A DNA stretch of 64,000 nt, taken from Myxococcales bacterium. Lineage in GTDB: Bacteria > Myxococcota_A > Polyangia > Polyangiales > GCA-016699535. Positions 44,298-53,656 of this stretch are shown one piece after another (the first letter of the stretch is position 1; the number at the start of each line of letters is the position of its first letter). The notes beneath the pieces are model-generated. The model ran no database searches. It was not told the origin of the DNA and saw only the letters and a program-made list of their open reading frames with translations. The stretch is from assembly GCA_020633325.1 (NCBI GenBank), contig JACKDX010000001.1, forward strand, positions 124,001 to 188,000, read 5' to 3'. The position numbers and the translations under genes were made by a program.

Positions 44298-44948
44298 TCA
44301 AAGAGGCGTGATTTTTAGATTATCAAACCAGAGTTCTGACTCCCAATTATTGAAGGCGAAATGATCATGACCTCTGCCGAGAAGCGGATCTCTATCGTTC
44401 ATCTTCATTAACGGGTGGCCGTCGAGCCATACTGTGAGTACGCCGGCTTTCCGCTGTAACCGCACATGATAATTATGTCCGACTTCGATGCGATGTTTAG
44501 GGCCCACTACGCGATCGGCACCGTGCTCGTTCATACGGGCTATCACGTTGAGAGAGTTGTTCCACCCGCCGAGTACGATGACATAACTGGTAGCCGTGTA
44601 GCTCGTTGTCTTAGCAAAGGAACGCCCATCTCCGGCTACTTCAACCTTAATGTCTCCTGAAGGCGATTCACTGCGCACATCAAATTCGATGTTCACATCG
44701 GCTGGCAAACGGCGTCTGAGCCACAGAGGATGGTTGCGCGCCTGGCGCACAAAGAGCTTGCCATTACGGATCTCGTAATTCCCCCCAGTTTTCTGCCACA
44801 AAGGCCCAAGCGCAGCCCGTTCAAAATCATCACGAAAGCCCGCGCGATCAAGCGTCGGATCGCCTTGCGGAGTGCAGCCAAGGTTTTGAACCGCAAGGAA
44901 TAGCCCCAACCCTAGAGTAAACGCGCCAAAATTATGTACGCCTGCCAT
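44298..44948 (-). CDS. Lipoprotein with LamG/DUF1080-like beta-sandwich
   Basis: The ATG at 44948 (a GTG lies one codon before) gives a signal with lipobox NLGC. The mature ~190 residues look like a concanavalin-type jelly roll of the DUF1080 or LamG kind (FRDDFERAALGPLWQK, YEIRNGKLFV, HRIEVGHNYHVRLQRKAGVLTVWLDGHPL, FAFNNWESELWFDNLKI). Such domains bind or cleave sugars; here the function is unknown. It begins immediately after the ttcA stop. Confidence 0.7.
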   Translation of the reverse strand: MAGVHNFGAFTLGLGLFLAVQNLGCTPQGDPTLDRAGFRDDFERAALGPLWQKTGGNYEIRNGKLFVRQARNHPLWLRRRLPADVNIEFDVRSESPSGDIKVEVAGDGRSFAKTTSYTATSYVIVLGGWNNSLNVIARMNEHGADRVVGPKHRIEVGHNYHVRLQRKAGVLTVWLDGHPLMKMNDRDPLLGRGHDHFAFNNWESELWFDNLKITPL

Positions 44949-44951
44949 CAC

Positions 44952-45773
44952 TTAGGCCAACACCGAAAGGCGTCGCGGCTCCCGCGGGGCCAGCGCATCG
45001 GCTAACAAAGAGCGATCCAATAGATGAGTACCTTTCACGTTGCCCAATGCTGCTAACATACTCTGCCGAAGCTTTGGCACTTCTTTCTCCATGTCGCTCA
45101 AACACCGACGGACCCACTGCCTGCGAAGATTATACTGGGAGCCGCAAAGATTGCACGGCAAGATAGGAAAGCCCATGGCGTCAGCGAATCTCTCAATCTG
45201 CGATTCCGCTGCATATAGCAATGGGCGAATTACGGTGTTTCTACCATCGTCGCTGTATAATTTGGCCGGCATGGCGCGGATGGAACCTGCAAACATCAGA
45301 TTAAGCAAAAGCGTTTCTATCGCATCATCACTGTGATGGCCAAGCGCAATTTTGGTGCATCCGAGCGCCTGCGCCGCATTGTACAGTATGCCTCGGCGCA
45401 GACGCGAGCACAGCGAACAATAGGTGCTCCCTGACTCAAGCGTATCAGTGACGATGGAAAACGTGTCCTCGCGCAAGATCTTATAGTCGTATCCCTGTGC
45501 GCGGAGCCAATCTTCCAGGGGACGTCCGTCGTAACCCGGCTGGCCCTGATCCAAATGAACGGCTAGCAACTCAAAATGAATGGGAGATTTTTTGCGCGCC
45601 CGATGGAGGAGGTGTAGCAGGGTGTAGCTGTCTTTCCCACCGCTCAGGCACACCATAATGCGATCGTTCGGCTCGATGAGACGGAAATCCCCTATGCAGC
45701 GGCCCATTGCACGCGCAAGCCCCTGCTCAAGGGTGGCGAGGTCTGGGGTATCGGCTGAAGCAGTGTGGGTCAT
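44952..45773 (-). CDS. ttcA: tRNA 2-thiocytidine synthetase
   Basis: The start at ATG 45773 gives a 273-residue protein. The PP-loop is SGGKDS (44-49). Cys pairs for the [4Fe-4S] cluster occur at TYCSLC (Cys119, Cys122) and PCNLC (Cys207, Cys210). GHHSDDAIETLLLNL is the conserved ATPase helix. TtcA thiolates cytidine 32 of certain tRNAs; the tRNA-Arg(CCT) in this window has U at 32, so it is not an obvious client. A longer upstream frame overlaps the divergent PilZ gene. Confidence 0.93.
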   Translation of the reverse strand: MTHTASADTPDLATLEQGLARAMGRCIGDFRLIEPNDRIMVCLSGGKDSYTLLHLLHRARKKSPIHFELLAVHLDQGQPGYDGRPLEDWLRAQGYDYKILREDTFSIVTDTLESGSTYCSLCSRLRRGILYNAAQALGCTKIALGHHSDDAIETLLLNLMFAGSIRAMPAKLYSDDGRNTVIRPLLYAAESQIERFADAMGFPILPCNLCGSQYNLRRQWVRRCLSDMEKEVPKLRQSMLAALGNVKGTHLLDRSLLADALAPREPRRLSVLA

Positions 45774-45828
45774 TGGAAAAAGCGGGTGGCAAACTACTGT
45801 CACTGATCCATCAAACAGTGATATACCG

Positions 45829-46206
45829 ATGATAGATATGAACGGTTCCTCCCATTTCCGCAAGGATGGGCGCCGTGCGTTGACGCTACGCGTTCATGTA
45901 CGGCAAGGCCATGCGACGGATGCCAGTCCCTATCAAGCAGAACTTCTCGACCTGGGCATGGGCGGCGCGTTCGTGTGCACGGATGAAGCTCCGATTATCG
46001 GAAGTACCGTAGTACTGACCATCAATGCCGCCACCGCGTGGGAGCCCTTTGAGATAAACGCCGAGGTCCGGTGGCTAAGCACAGGTACAGCAACCCGGCC
46101 GCGAGGGTTTGGTGTACACTTCTTGCCGATAGGCAGTACCGAAGCGGCTGCTCTCTATGACTTAATACAGGCAATCGGATTTAGCGCATCCCCGCTCGAC
46201 ACCTAG
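45829..46206 (+). CDS. Stand-alone PilZ domain protein
   Basis: The start at ATG 45829 (another at 45838) gives 125 residues, just one PilZ domain. The RxxxR motif is present as RKDGR. The second motif is DLGMGG, with Gly where Ser is usual. It ends with the typical GFGVHF strand. It probably binds c-di-GMP and acts through protein contacts. It precedes cysS by 8 bp, an odd but common kind of operon mixing in this lineage. Confidence 0.8.
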   Translation: MIDMNGSSHFRKDGRRALTLRVHVRQGHATDASPYQAELLDLGMGGAFVCTDEAPIIGSTVVLTINAATAWEPFEINAEVRWLSTGTATRPRGFGVHFLPIGSTEAAALYDLIQAIGFSASPLDT

Positions 46207-46214
46207 CTTGCAGC

Positions 46215-47711
46215 ATGGCTTTACAACTCTATAACACTCGCACGCGCCGTAAGGAAACGTTTATCCCCCAAGCACCCGGTCGCGTGGGAATTTACGTGTG
46301 CGGTCCGACTGTTTATGATTATTGCCACTTAGGGCATGCACGCTGCTATATAGTTTACGATACCCTTGTACGACACTTACGAGCTACGGGATGGGACGTA
46401 ACCTATGTGCGTAACATCACCGATGTGGATGATAAAATCATCAAGCGTGCGCACGAACTCAACGAGCCTGCCCTTAGGTTAACCGAACGCTATACCGCGG
46501 CGTTCCACGAAGACTTCGAAAGGCTCGGCTGTCTCAACGCGGATATCGAGCCCAAAGTAACCGAACACATTCCACAGATCATCACGCTGATTCAGCAATT
46601 GATCAGCAAAGGCTTCGCGTACGAGACCCAGGGAGATGTGTATTTCAGTGTTCCGGCATTTAGGGCGTACGGTGCGCTTTCCGGTCAAAACTTAGACGAC
46701 CTCTCCCTCGGCGCAAGCGGGCGCATGGACGACAGCGAGTCGTCCCGCAAGCGTTATTCAGCGGATTTTGCCCTGTGGAAACATGATTTAGGCGCAGAGC
46801 TCACATGGGACAGCCCCTTTGGGCGCGGACGCCCCGGTTGGCACATCGAATGCTCTGCCATGAGCATGCATTATCTCGGAGCCACGCTGGATCTCCATGG
46901 CGGCGGATTAGATTTGGTTTTCCCCCACCATGAGAACGAGTTAGCCCAAAGCGAAGCGGCCACCAATCAACCGTTCGTACGTATGTGGATGCACAACGGA
47001 TTCGTGGAAGTGTCCAAGGAGAAAATGAGCAAGAGCCTTGGCAATTTTTTCACCATACGTGATGTGTTTGGCTATGTAGAGCCAGAGGCCATTCGCTACT
47101 TCATGTTAGGCGTCCATTACCGATCGCCGCTTGGTCTCGACTGGGAAACTGACGACAATAACCGACTGACCGGCTTCTCCCTCCTCGATGAGGCGGAGCG
47201 CCGCTTAGAGTATCTTTACCACACAAAAAAACGCATTCTCGATGTTCCGCTCGATACTCTCACTTCGGGACCCGCGACTTCTTTGCCCAATATTGAATCT
47301 TTGAAGGGGAACCTTGAGCGCTGCTTAAACGATGATCTCAACACGCCCAATGCGCTCGCGGCAACCGCGGAATTTCTCAAACAAGTCAATGACATAGCGG
47401 ATACGCTGCAGGCAAAAAAACACTCCCTCTCGACAGAAGACCGGAAAAATATCATCGCCCTGTTCCTCATGCTTGAGGCTCAGCTTGGTCTCGGGGGAGA
47501 CGATCCGGACGCGTTTTTGAAGCGGGTGCAGCACCGTCGCTTAAAAAAACAAAATGTCGCGGCAAGCCAGGTGCAAGCTCTCGTTGACGAGAGGACTCGC
47601 GCGCGGCAAGAGAAAGATTTCGCACGTGCAGATCGTTTGCGATTGAAACTCGAACAAATGCATATCGAACTCTTAGATAGCGCTCAGACCACGACGTGGC
47701 GCATTCGCTAA
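46215..47711 (+). CDS. cysS: Cysteinyl-tRNA synthetase
   Basis: The 498-residue class I synthetase has VCGPTVYDYCHLGHAR with zinc ligand Cys29 and the HIGH-type motif HLGH (38-41). The zinc-site segment HIECSAMS and HHENE follow, and KMSKS lies near residues 270-274. The C-terminal helical anticodon-binding region includes RQEKDFARADRLRLKL. It is complete and should be essential. The DUF4388-DnaJ gene follows 3 bp after its stop. Confidence 0.96.
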   Translation: MALQLYNTRTRRKETFIPQAPGRVGIYVCGPTVYDYCHLGHARCYIVYDTLVRHLRATGWDVTYVRNITDVDDKIIKRAHELNEPALRLTERYTAAFHEDFERLGCLNADIEPKVTEHIPQIITLIQQLISKGFAYETQGDVYFSVPAFRAYGALSGQNLDDLSLGASGRMDDSESSRKRYSADFALWKHDLGAELTWDSPFGRGRPGWHIECSAMSMHYLGATLDLHGGGLDLVFPHHENELAQSEAATNQPFVRMWMHNGFVEVSKEKMSKSLGNFFTIRDVFGYVEPEAIRYFMLGVHYRSPLGLDWETDDNNRLTGFSLLDEAERRLEYLYHTKKRILDVPLDTLTSGPATSLPNIESLKGNLERCLNDDLNTPNALAATAEFLKQVNDIADTLQAKKHSLSTEDRKNIIALFLMLEAQLGLGGDDPDAFLKRVQHRRLKKQNVAASQVQALVDERTRARQEKDFARADRLRLKLEQMHIELLDSAQTTTWRIR

Positions 47712-47714
47712 ATT

Positions 47715-49229
47715 ATGAGCCCGTTTCCTCAGCCGACAGTCACGGGCAGTTTCCAAAAGACGCCATTTCCGCATATTTTGGTCTATCTTCTTCAGCGTGC
47801 CATCTCCGGAACGCTCGTCGTCCGACACAGCAACGCGGCGGAGATGATTTGGTTTGAGAAGGGATCCCCGGCGGCTGCAAGCTTTAGCTCCAATCCCGCA
47901 AGCATGGAGGAAGGTCTACTGGCTCTGTTCGGAAAGCCCTACACCTATGAATTTTTCGGTGACGCATATCTCATCCAAGGCGCGGCGCAGTTTGCAGGTG
48001 CGCTGTCGCCGCTGGCGCTTATTCATAAAGCGCTACCACGCTCGGGCCGGGAGGATGTCATTGGAGCCGTACTAGAGCGTCTTAGGGGCAAAGTTGTGAC
48101 GCTGCGGCGGGACACAGCTCTCAGTGATTTCGGCTTCGATCCGAGTGAAAAGGGATTTGTTACCGCACTCGTGGGTGCACCTTGCACAGCAGAAGAAGCT
48201 ATTGCGCGAACAGAGCTGAGTCAGGAACATGCCCGTCGGGTTCTGTATCTGTTAGCCATTACAAAAACGCTAGAGGCCTTGCCGGATGAGCAAGGAAAAG
48301 TTTCCATTAGTTCCGCCACTTTGCCCAAGGTCACTTTTCCCCCCAACGCGCAAAAAATCTCTGTGCCGACGACCCACGTCCCGTCGTCACAGCCGACATT
48401 TAGGGACAAATCGCTTCGTCCGGCTCCGCGAGCGGTCCTGCCGACCCTGCAGATGCCCAGCGGCCTTAGCCCCGAAATGAAGCAGCGGTGGATGGACACC
48501 ATGGCCCTTTACGAGAAGCTCGAGGAGCTCAACTATTGCGAAGTGCTGGGCATATCCGTAACAAGTTCTGGGGAGGAAGCGGCCACCGCCTACATGAAGC
48601 TCGTCAAGCGGTGGCATCCCGATCGCCTCCCGGCTGCCTTGAGCGCCCTCGCGGAACAGACACGTGAGATCTTTCGATATTTAACCGAAGCCCACGAGGT
48701 CCTTACCTCGGCAGATAAGCGTGCTGACTACGTTGCTATGCTCGAGGCTGGTGCGGGCTCGCCCGCTGAACAGCGTCGCATGCTGGCGCTGCTCGATTCG
48801 GCTACCGAGGTGCAACGCGCGAATTTTTTGTTGCAGCAAAAAAGTTATGAAGAAGCGCTCCAGCACGCGCAAACTGCGGTCGACCTTACCCCCGATGATC
48901 CCGATGCTCAGGTTGCCCTCGCATGGGCGCTATACAATCTGTACGGACATTCCGAGTCGCCTCCCTTCGACGACATGATGAAAGCTTTGAATCTCGCGCT
49001 TGAGAAAAACGACGGACACGAGCGTGCGCATTACTGTAAAGGCATGGTGCTGAAACGCAGAGGCAAAACCCGTGAGGCACTCGGCCATTTCAAGCTGGCG
49101 GTACAAATCAATCCCCGCAACGTGGATGCCGCTCGGGAGATTCGTCTTGCAGCCATGCGGGAAAAAACGCCCTCGGGCGGAAAATCGCCATCGGGCGCTT
49201 CGCTTTTCGGAAAACTGTTTAAAAAATAG
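47715..49229 (+). CDS. DUF4388 - J domain - TPR protein
   Basis: The 504-residue protein has an N-terminal DUF4388 domain (about 8-95, TGSFQKTPFPHILVYLLQRA, ISGTLVVR), frequent in myxobacterial gliding and signalling proteins. A winged-helix-like region and Pro-rich linker follow. The J domain at about 270-335 has YCEVLGIS and HPD near residue 300, indicating a DnaK co-chaperone. Tetratricopeptide-like helices follow (ANFLLQQKSYEEALQHAQTAV, AHYCKGMVLKRRGKTREALGHF). It ends in a basic Ser/Gly tail. It may link DnaK to a particular motility or secretion complex, which is inferred from architecture. Confidence 0.8.
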   Translation: MSPFPQPTVTGSFQKTPFPHILVYLLQRAISGTLVVRHSNAAEMIWFEKGSPAAASFSSNPASMEEGLLALFGKPYTYEFFGDAYLIQGAAQFAGALSPLALIHKALPRSGREDVIGAVLERLRGKVVTLRRDTALSDFGFDPSEKGFVTALVGAPCTAEEAIARTELSQEHARRVLYLLAITKTLEALPDEQGKVSISSATLPKVTFPPNAQKISVPTTHVPSSQPTFRDKSLRPAPRAVLPTLQMPSGLSPEMKQRWMDTMALYEKLEELNYCEVLGISVTSSGEEAATAYMKLVKRWHPDRLPAALSALAEQTREIFRYLTEAHEVLTSADKRADYVAMLEAGAGSPAEQRRMLALLDSATEVQRANFLLQQKSYEEALQHAQTAVDLTPDDPDAQVALAWALYNLYGHSESPPFDDMMKALNLALEKNDGHERAHYCKGMVLKRRGKTREALGHFKLAVQINPRNVDAAREIRLAAMREKTPSGGKSPSGASLFGKLFKK

Positions 49230-49238
49230 CCCCCGTCG

Positions 49239-50126
49239 CTAGTACAGACGCACCACATACGGAAGGGCCTCCGTACGCACCACGATATCTGCCGTATCGA
49301 ATCCGTCTATAGTTATGTTGCTCCGGCGCTCGCGAGACACTCGAATTTCGGCCGCATCATCAGGAGGAAGATTTAGAAGCGCGGAAGCCAAGATACGCGC
49401 CCGTCCCTGTTCCATGGTAACGCAGTGCAATCTCTTTTCCCCGCTGAGCACGTCGACAAATAGCGTGTCTGCGGGATTGTCGGGCTCCCACGTGAACTCC
49501 AAGTCTCTAGCGCGATCGAGAAAAATTTCACCCCCCAGGGTAGAGTCCTCGGAGATCCCGCGTATGAGCAACGTCGCTTGCGGCTCTAACTCCACTGAGA
49601 ATGCCGCCACATCGGCTGCTCCCTCTGCCACGAGGATGTACGACGTTGCTATCGGACTATCTCCCTGATGCAGATGCTCCTCGCTCGCGTAAATGGCGCC
49701 GGTGTTCAAGCTTCCCAATTCTGGGAAAGTGCGGGGATAGACGCGACGCACATCCGAACCCACTTGGAGTAACAAAGGTCCCGCGTTGAGCAACTCAATC
49801 TCTGCGTCGGGATGCTCCTCCGTGAGCGTCGTGTCGTCCATCAGCCAGCAGCCCTCCTGCGTGGGACGTCCCGGTATGTTCAACAAAGTCTGAACGGCAG
49901 AGTGGGTCGTATCATAGTAGCGGACGAACACGGCGTTGACTTCGAGCGAAATCTCATTGCTAGGGTTGTCCTGACTGCCGGTGGCTACATCAACCTTATG
50001 GGTCAGACTCAGATGGCCAAATGATCCGCCCTGTCTGGGGTCTTCCGCTTGAAGATCTCCCGCAGCCTGAGCGCAGGCCGCCAGAGAAATTGCACCGATG
50101 AGTCCCTTTTTCCAATGCTGAATCAC
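49239..50126 (-). CDS. Predicted lipoprotein, beta-rich, unknown
   Basis: The 295-residue protein has a short signal MIQHWKKGLIGAISLAAC with lipobox LAAC. The rest is beta-rich with few helices, including FGHLSLTHKVDVATG, EISLEVNAVFVRYYDT and TLLIRGISED. Two Cys (GCWLMDD and LHCVTME) could form a disulfide. No family was recognised. It converges with the DnaJ-domain gene with a 9-bp gap. Confidence 0.65.
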   Translation of the reverse strand: MIQHWKKGLIGAISLAACAQAAGDLQAEDPRQGGSFGHLSLTHKVDVATGSQDNPSNEISLEVNAVFVRYYDTTHSAVQTLLNIPGRPTQEGCWLMDDTTLTEEHPDAEIELLNAGPLLLQVGSDVRRVYPRTFPELGSLNTGAIYASEEHLHQGDSPIATSYILVAEGAADVAAFSVELEPQATLLIRGISEDSTLGGEIFLDRARDLEFTWEPDNPADTLFVDVLSGEKRLHCVTMEQGRARILASALLNLPPDDAAEIRVSRERRSNITIDGFDTADIVVRTEALPYVVRLY

Positions 50127-50385
50127 GCCACACCTTTCATGAGTATACGGTCCCCTTAGACAGACTGCAAAAACTCAACTGACTGCAATTGTTACAGAAT
50201 TTCGCACGACACCAGGAGAACCTCAAGATCCACCCGATAGCATTCAGCCGCGCCCGCTTCAAGTCCAGGGCTTATTGCAGAAATGGCGTTGCTCGCTGAG
50301 GCCCGGGTGTCCGGGTTGTGCTCATAACCTACTGTTTTTATTGGGCATCAATACGGTCTAGCTCTTGCTTCTTGCTTCTTTCGTT

Positions 50386-51075
50386 ATGTTCGAGACGCCC
50401 AATCAGGGGCCCAAAGGGCCGCGCGAGCGTTTGTGTGTGGTGGGGGCAGAGGCGCTCAGCGATGCGGAACTTATTGCGATTCTGCTTGGCACTGGGGCGG
50501 CCAATACACCCGTCACCGTCTTGGCGGAGCGCCTGCTTAGCGCCTTCGGCGGCCTCGAAGGTCTCGAGCGGCAGGGCATCGGCTCGCTTGGAACCTATCA
50601 AGGCGTGGGCCTAAGTAAGGCTGCGCGGCTGCTTGCGGCCTTTGAACTGGGAAAGCGAACGTGCGCTCGGCCCCTGGTGAGAGGCCAGGCCTTGACCTCA
50701 AGTAGTCATGTGGATCAAGCCATGCGGCCGCGTTTAGGGCAGCTTATCAACGAGCAGTTTTTCGCCCTTCCTTTGGACAGCAAGTTCCGCATGCTCGGCG
50801 CGCTCAGGATTGCAGTGGGCGGCCTCAACTGTTGTGCCGTATCTCCTTCTGATGTGTTCCGTACGCTTATGCAGGAAGCAGCTGCAGCGGTCATTGTAGT
50901 CCATAACCACCCGAGTGGAGATCCCCGACCCAGTCCTGAGGACATACTCTTTACCAGGCACCTGGTCGAAGCGGGGCAACTGCTGGGGATTTCGGTGCTC
51001 GATCACGTGATCATCGGCAAAGAGGGCTATTATAGTTTCTTGGATAGGGGGATGTTGCCGCCCCGTGCCCCTTGA
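50386..51075 (+). CDS. radC: RadC-family JAMM protein
   Basis: The start at ATG 50386 gives 229 residues. The N-terminal helix-hairpin-helix region reads RERLCVVGAEALSDAELIAILLGTG, and the C-terminal JAB/MPN domain has the metal motif VVHNHPSGDPRPSPED near residues 172-187. The family is widespread; its biochemical role is unsettled despite the name. Oddly, the region before the JAMM motif is rich in Cys (GLNCCAV). rpmH begins 57 bp downstream. Confidence 0.88.
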   Translation: MFETPNQGPKGPRERLCVVGAEALSDAELIAILLGTGAANTPVTVLAERLLSAFGGLEGLERQGIGSLGTYQGVGLSKAARLLAAFELGKRTCARPLVRGQALTSSSHVDQAMRPRLGQLINEQFFALPLDSKFRMLGALRIAVGGLNCCAVSPSDVFRTLMQEAAAAVIVVHNHPSGDPRPSPEDILFTRHLVEAGQLLGISVLDHVIIGKEGYYSFLDRGMLPPRAP

Positions 51076-51132
51076 CACCCTTGCTGCCCCATGCTTAGGT
51101 CGCAAGCCACCTAACCGACTGGAGTTACGGCC

Positions 51133-51282
51133 GTGAAGCGCACCTATCAACCTCATCGTAAGCGTCGTGCGCGTGCCCACGGGTTTCGAGCGCGCATGAA
51201 AACCGCGGCCGGGCGCAAAGTCATCAATGCAAGGCGCCGCAAGGGCCGCCGATCATTAGCAGTTTCTTTGTACAAAAAATAA
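51133..51282 (+). CDS. rpmH: Ribosomal protein bL34
   Basis: The 49-residue protein KRTYQPHRKRRARAHGFRAR... ends LAVSLYKK, matching bL34 (KRTYQPS.RKR...HGFR.RM.T..GR.V...RR.KGR..L). It starts at GTG 51133, preceded by a GGAG-like site. It is the first gene of the rpmH-rnpA-yidD-yidC-jag cluster, which in most bacteria lies next to the replication origin. Confidence 0.96.
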   Translation: MKRTYQPHRKRRARAHGFRARMKTAAGRKVINARRRKGRRSLAVSLYKK

Positions 51283-51312
51283 GCCTTTCGCCAGGCCCTA
51301 TTCCTAGGGGTC

Positions 51313-51711
51313 ATGCCGCCCCCGCCATCCTCACCACCTGGCCCAAACCAGCGTTTTCCTCCTGAGCATCGAATCCGTCGTCGTGCCCACTATCAATCCA
51401 TTCAACAACGAGGCCATCGGGTGCAGAGTGCGAACTTCACCTGGCTACTCATGCCAAGAGACGGCCACTCCAGGCTTGGCATTACGGCCAGTAAGCGGAT
51501 GGGAAACGCGGTACAGCGTAACCGCATCAAACGCGTGCTAAAAGAAGTGTTTCGACGTCATATCGATATTTTTCCCAAACACTGCGATATTGTCGTGATT
51601 CCCCGACGGAGCAGTCAGGGGCTAGGCTATGCCGAGGTGCTGGTTGAGGCCCAAAACACGAGCGCGCGGATGCACCGAAAACTTGTCCCCACCCGCCAGG
51701 AGCCCGCATGA
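51313..51711 (+). CDS. rnpA: RNase P protein component
   Basis: The 132-residue protein binds RNase P RNA to mature tRNA 5' ends. The core shows FPPEHRIRRRAHYQSIQQRG, SRLGITASKRMGNAVQRNRIKRVLKE (the RNR RNA-binding motif) and DIVVIPR. There is a Pro-rich N-terminal extension, and the ATG at 51313 may not be the real start. The stop overlaps the yidD ATG by 4 bp. Confidence 0.94.
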   Translation: MPPPPSSPPGPNQRFPPEHRIRRRAHYQSIQQRGHRVQSANFTWLLMPRDGHSRLGITASKRMGNAVQRNRIKRVLKEVFRRHIDIFPKHCDIVVIPRRSSQGLGYAEVLVEAQNTSARMHRKLVPTRQEPA

Positions 51712-51935
51712 GTCGGGTGCTTATCGCCTTCATTCACCTTTACCAATGGACGCTGGGACCGCTTCTCGGTCGACATTGCAGGTTCGAGCCTTCGTGCTCG
51801 CGCTATGCCGAGGCGTGCATCACCCTTCACGGCCCGGGTTTGGGGGTGGTTCTAACCATAAAGCGCCTCGCTCGGTGCCATCCCTTTCACCCCGGGGGAT
51901 TTGACCAACCGCCTGCCCCGCGAATCCAGCCATGA
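51708..51935 (+). CDS. yidD: Membrane protein insertion efficiency factor
   Basis: The 75-residue protein has the YidD signature: FIHLYQWTLGP, then CRFEPSCSRYAEACITLHG and LARCHPFHPGGFDQ, with three conserved Cys. It is an amphipathic peripheral inner-membrane protein assisting YidC. It overlaps rnpA and yidC by 4 bp (ATGA) at both ends, indicating tight coupling. Confidence 0.95.
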   Translation: MSRVLIAFIHLYQWTLGPLLGRHCRFEPSCSRYAEACITLHGPGLGVVLTIKRLARCHPFHPGGFDQPPAPRIQP

Positions 51936-53656
51936 ATGTGCCGCAGCCAAAAGGGTGCATGACCGTCGGATTGGCTACGCTCATCGCGCTGGGTTCCGTC
52001 CCACTCTTTGATGCCTTAGGCACTGGCCAAAAGCTTAAAGCTCAAAGCCCCACGCTAGAGCCGCACCAAGCCCCGGCCCCCGACACGGCCCCAGGCTCCG
52101 ATGTCGGTACGAAAAAAGCTCCTAGGATTCGTACCCCGGATTATGTGGCGTTTCTTTCGCCCGCTAATTCGGGAGTCACCCGCTTCGATCTGCTGCACGA
52201 GCGTTTCAAGCAAGGCCATGCGCCCCTTAATCTCATCACAACCGACCGGCCCGAGTACTTACCTCTTCGCTTTGCTCTAGAGGGAAGCACGCTCCTAGAA
52301 CACCCTGCGTCCCATGTCACGCAAACCTCGGACCGCGCGGTGACTTTCAGCTGGAAGGAACCGGGATTGAGAGTGGTCCGTAAGCTCGAAGCGGGCAAAC
52401 ATCCCTACCAGCTGTGGTCCACCATTCGCATATCCAACTCCGGCACCACGCCGAAGCTCCTCAAACTCAATATTGGCACCTACCATTATGTGAAACGAAG
52501 CGACGAATCAGGCGGTTTTCTGCATGTCACCTCGGCAAAGCTCAGTCACGGTGTCTGTCGCATTCAAGACGACATCAAGAGGGAGGATCGCAAAGACCTT
52601 CTTCGAAAGCACTATTACAAGGGCAATGTCCAGCTTGCTGCCGCCGAGAGCACCTATTTCGTCAACGCGCTTGCGGTAGACACGCCCGCTGCTCATTCCT
52701 GCCGCATGCACGTCTCGGACCGTGGAGGTACGGCCAAAAACCCCGACGGCTCTCTATTTCTCATCGATCTTGAGTATCCCTCGATCACCCTAAAGCCCGG
52801 GCAGTCACAGACCTACCGCACCCTGGGATATTTTGGTCCAAAGACGCCCGAAGATTTGCGCCGAGCGGGTCATGGTCTCGCCAAGGTCATCAATCTTGGG
52901 TTCTTTTCCTACCTCGCCGGCTATCTCACGCAGCTGTTGAGTGCAATCCATCGCTACGTGCCCAACTGGGGCATTGCCATCATTGTGCTGACGTTACTGG
53001 TGAAGCTGTTGCTCTTCCCGCTGACCGCCAAAAGCTTCCAATCGATGGCGCGCATGCGGTTGCTCAAGCCTGAACTCGACAAGCTAAACGAACTTTACAA
53101 AGACGACCGTGAAAAGCGCGGCGCAGCTACCATGGAGCTTTACCGCAAACACAAGATCAATCCTCTTGGCGGATGTTTGCCTCAGCTCTTGCAACTACCC
53201 ATTTGGTGGGCCCTTTACACGTCCCTCTCCACCAATGTGCAGCTCTACCATTCCAAGTTCTTTCTTTGGTGGGTCGACCTCTCGGCGCCAGATCCTTACT
53301 TCGTGCTGCCGTTGGCACTCGGCGCACTTATGTACGTCCAGCAGAAACTCACGCCGACCGCGATGGACCCGGCCCAAGCCAAGGTTATGCTCTACATGAT
53401 GCCCGTCATGATGACTGGTTTTATGCTATTTTTGCCCTCTGGATTGTGTTTGTACATTCTCACCAACTCGGTATTGAGCATCACACAACAAAAGTACTTC
53501 GAACATGCATCGATTTCAGCCGCAAAGACGTTGAGCCCCGATTCGGGGCACGACATGACGACAGAAGCCGTTCATTCGCCCTCAACACAAGCCAAGCCGC
53601 GTAAAGCAACTAACCGGAGGTCTCGCCGTGGAAAAACAAAAGCAGCCCGTACTTGA
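51932..53656 (+). CDS. yidC: Membrane protein insertase YidC
   Basis: The 574-residue Oxa1-family insertase has an N-terminal anchor (VGLATLIALGSVPLF) and a large periplasmic P1 domain (about 60-310). The conserved hydrophobic core follows (WGIAIIVLTLLVKLLLFPLTAKS, NPLGGCLPQLLQLPIWWALY, KVMLYMMPVMMTGFML). It ends in a basic tail for ribosome contact. The substrate-groove Arg is not evident at its usual place (LLVKLL has Lys). The gene overlaps jag by 29 bp. Confidence 0.95.
   Translation: MNVPQPKGCMTVGLATLIALGSVPLFDALGTGQKLKAQSPTLEPHQAPAPDTAPGSDVGTKKAPRIRTPDYVAFLSPANSGVTRFDLLHERFKQGHAPLNLITTDRPEYLPLRFALEGSTLLEHPASHVTQTSDRAVTFSWKEPGLRVVRKLEAGKHPYQLWSTIRISNSGTTPKLLKLNIGTYHYVKRSDESGGFLHVTSAKLSHGVCRIQDDIKREDRKDLLRKHYYKGNVQLAAAESTYFVNALAVDTPAAHSCRMHVSDRGGTAKNPDGSLFLIDLEYPSITLKPGQSQTYRTLGYFGPKTPEDLRRAGHGLAKVINLGFFSYLAGYLTQLLSAIHRYVPNWGIAIIVLTLLVKLLLFPLTAKSFQSMARMRLLKPELDKLNELYKDDREKRGAATMELYRKHKINPLGGCLPQLLQLPIWWALYTSLSTNVQLYHSKFFLWWVDLSAPDPYFVLPLALGALMYVQQKLTPTAMDPAQAKVMLYMMPVMMTGFMLFLPSGLCLYILTNSVLSITQQKYFEHASISAAKTLSPDSGHDMTTEAVHSPSTQAKPRKATNRRSRRGKTKAART

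Noticed and set aside
50127..51132. Replication origin near rpmH
   Set aside because: No cluster of DnaA boxes or AT-rich unwinding region is visible, and dnaA is not in the window.
52414..52773. Alternative open frame inside yidC
   Set aside because: It is a shadow of the yidC frame with Arg/His/Ser-rich composition and no ribosome site.
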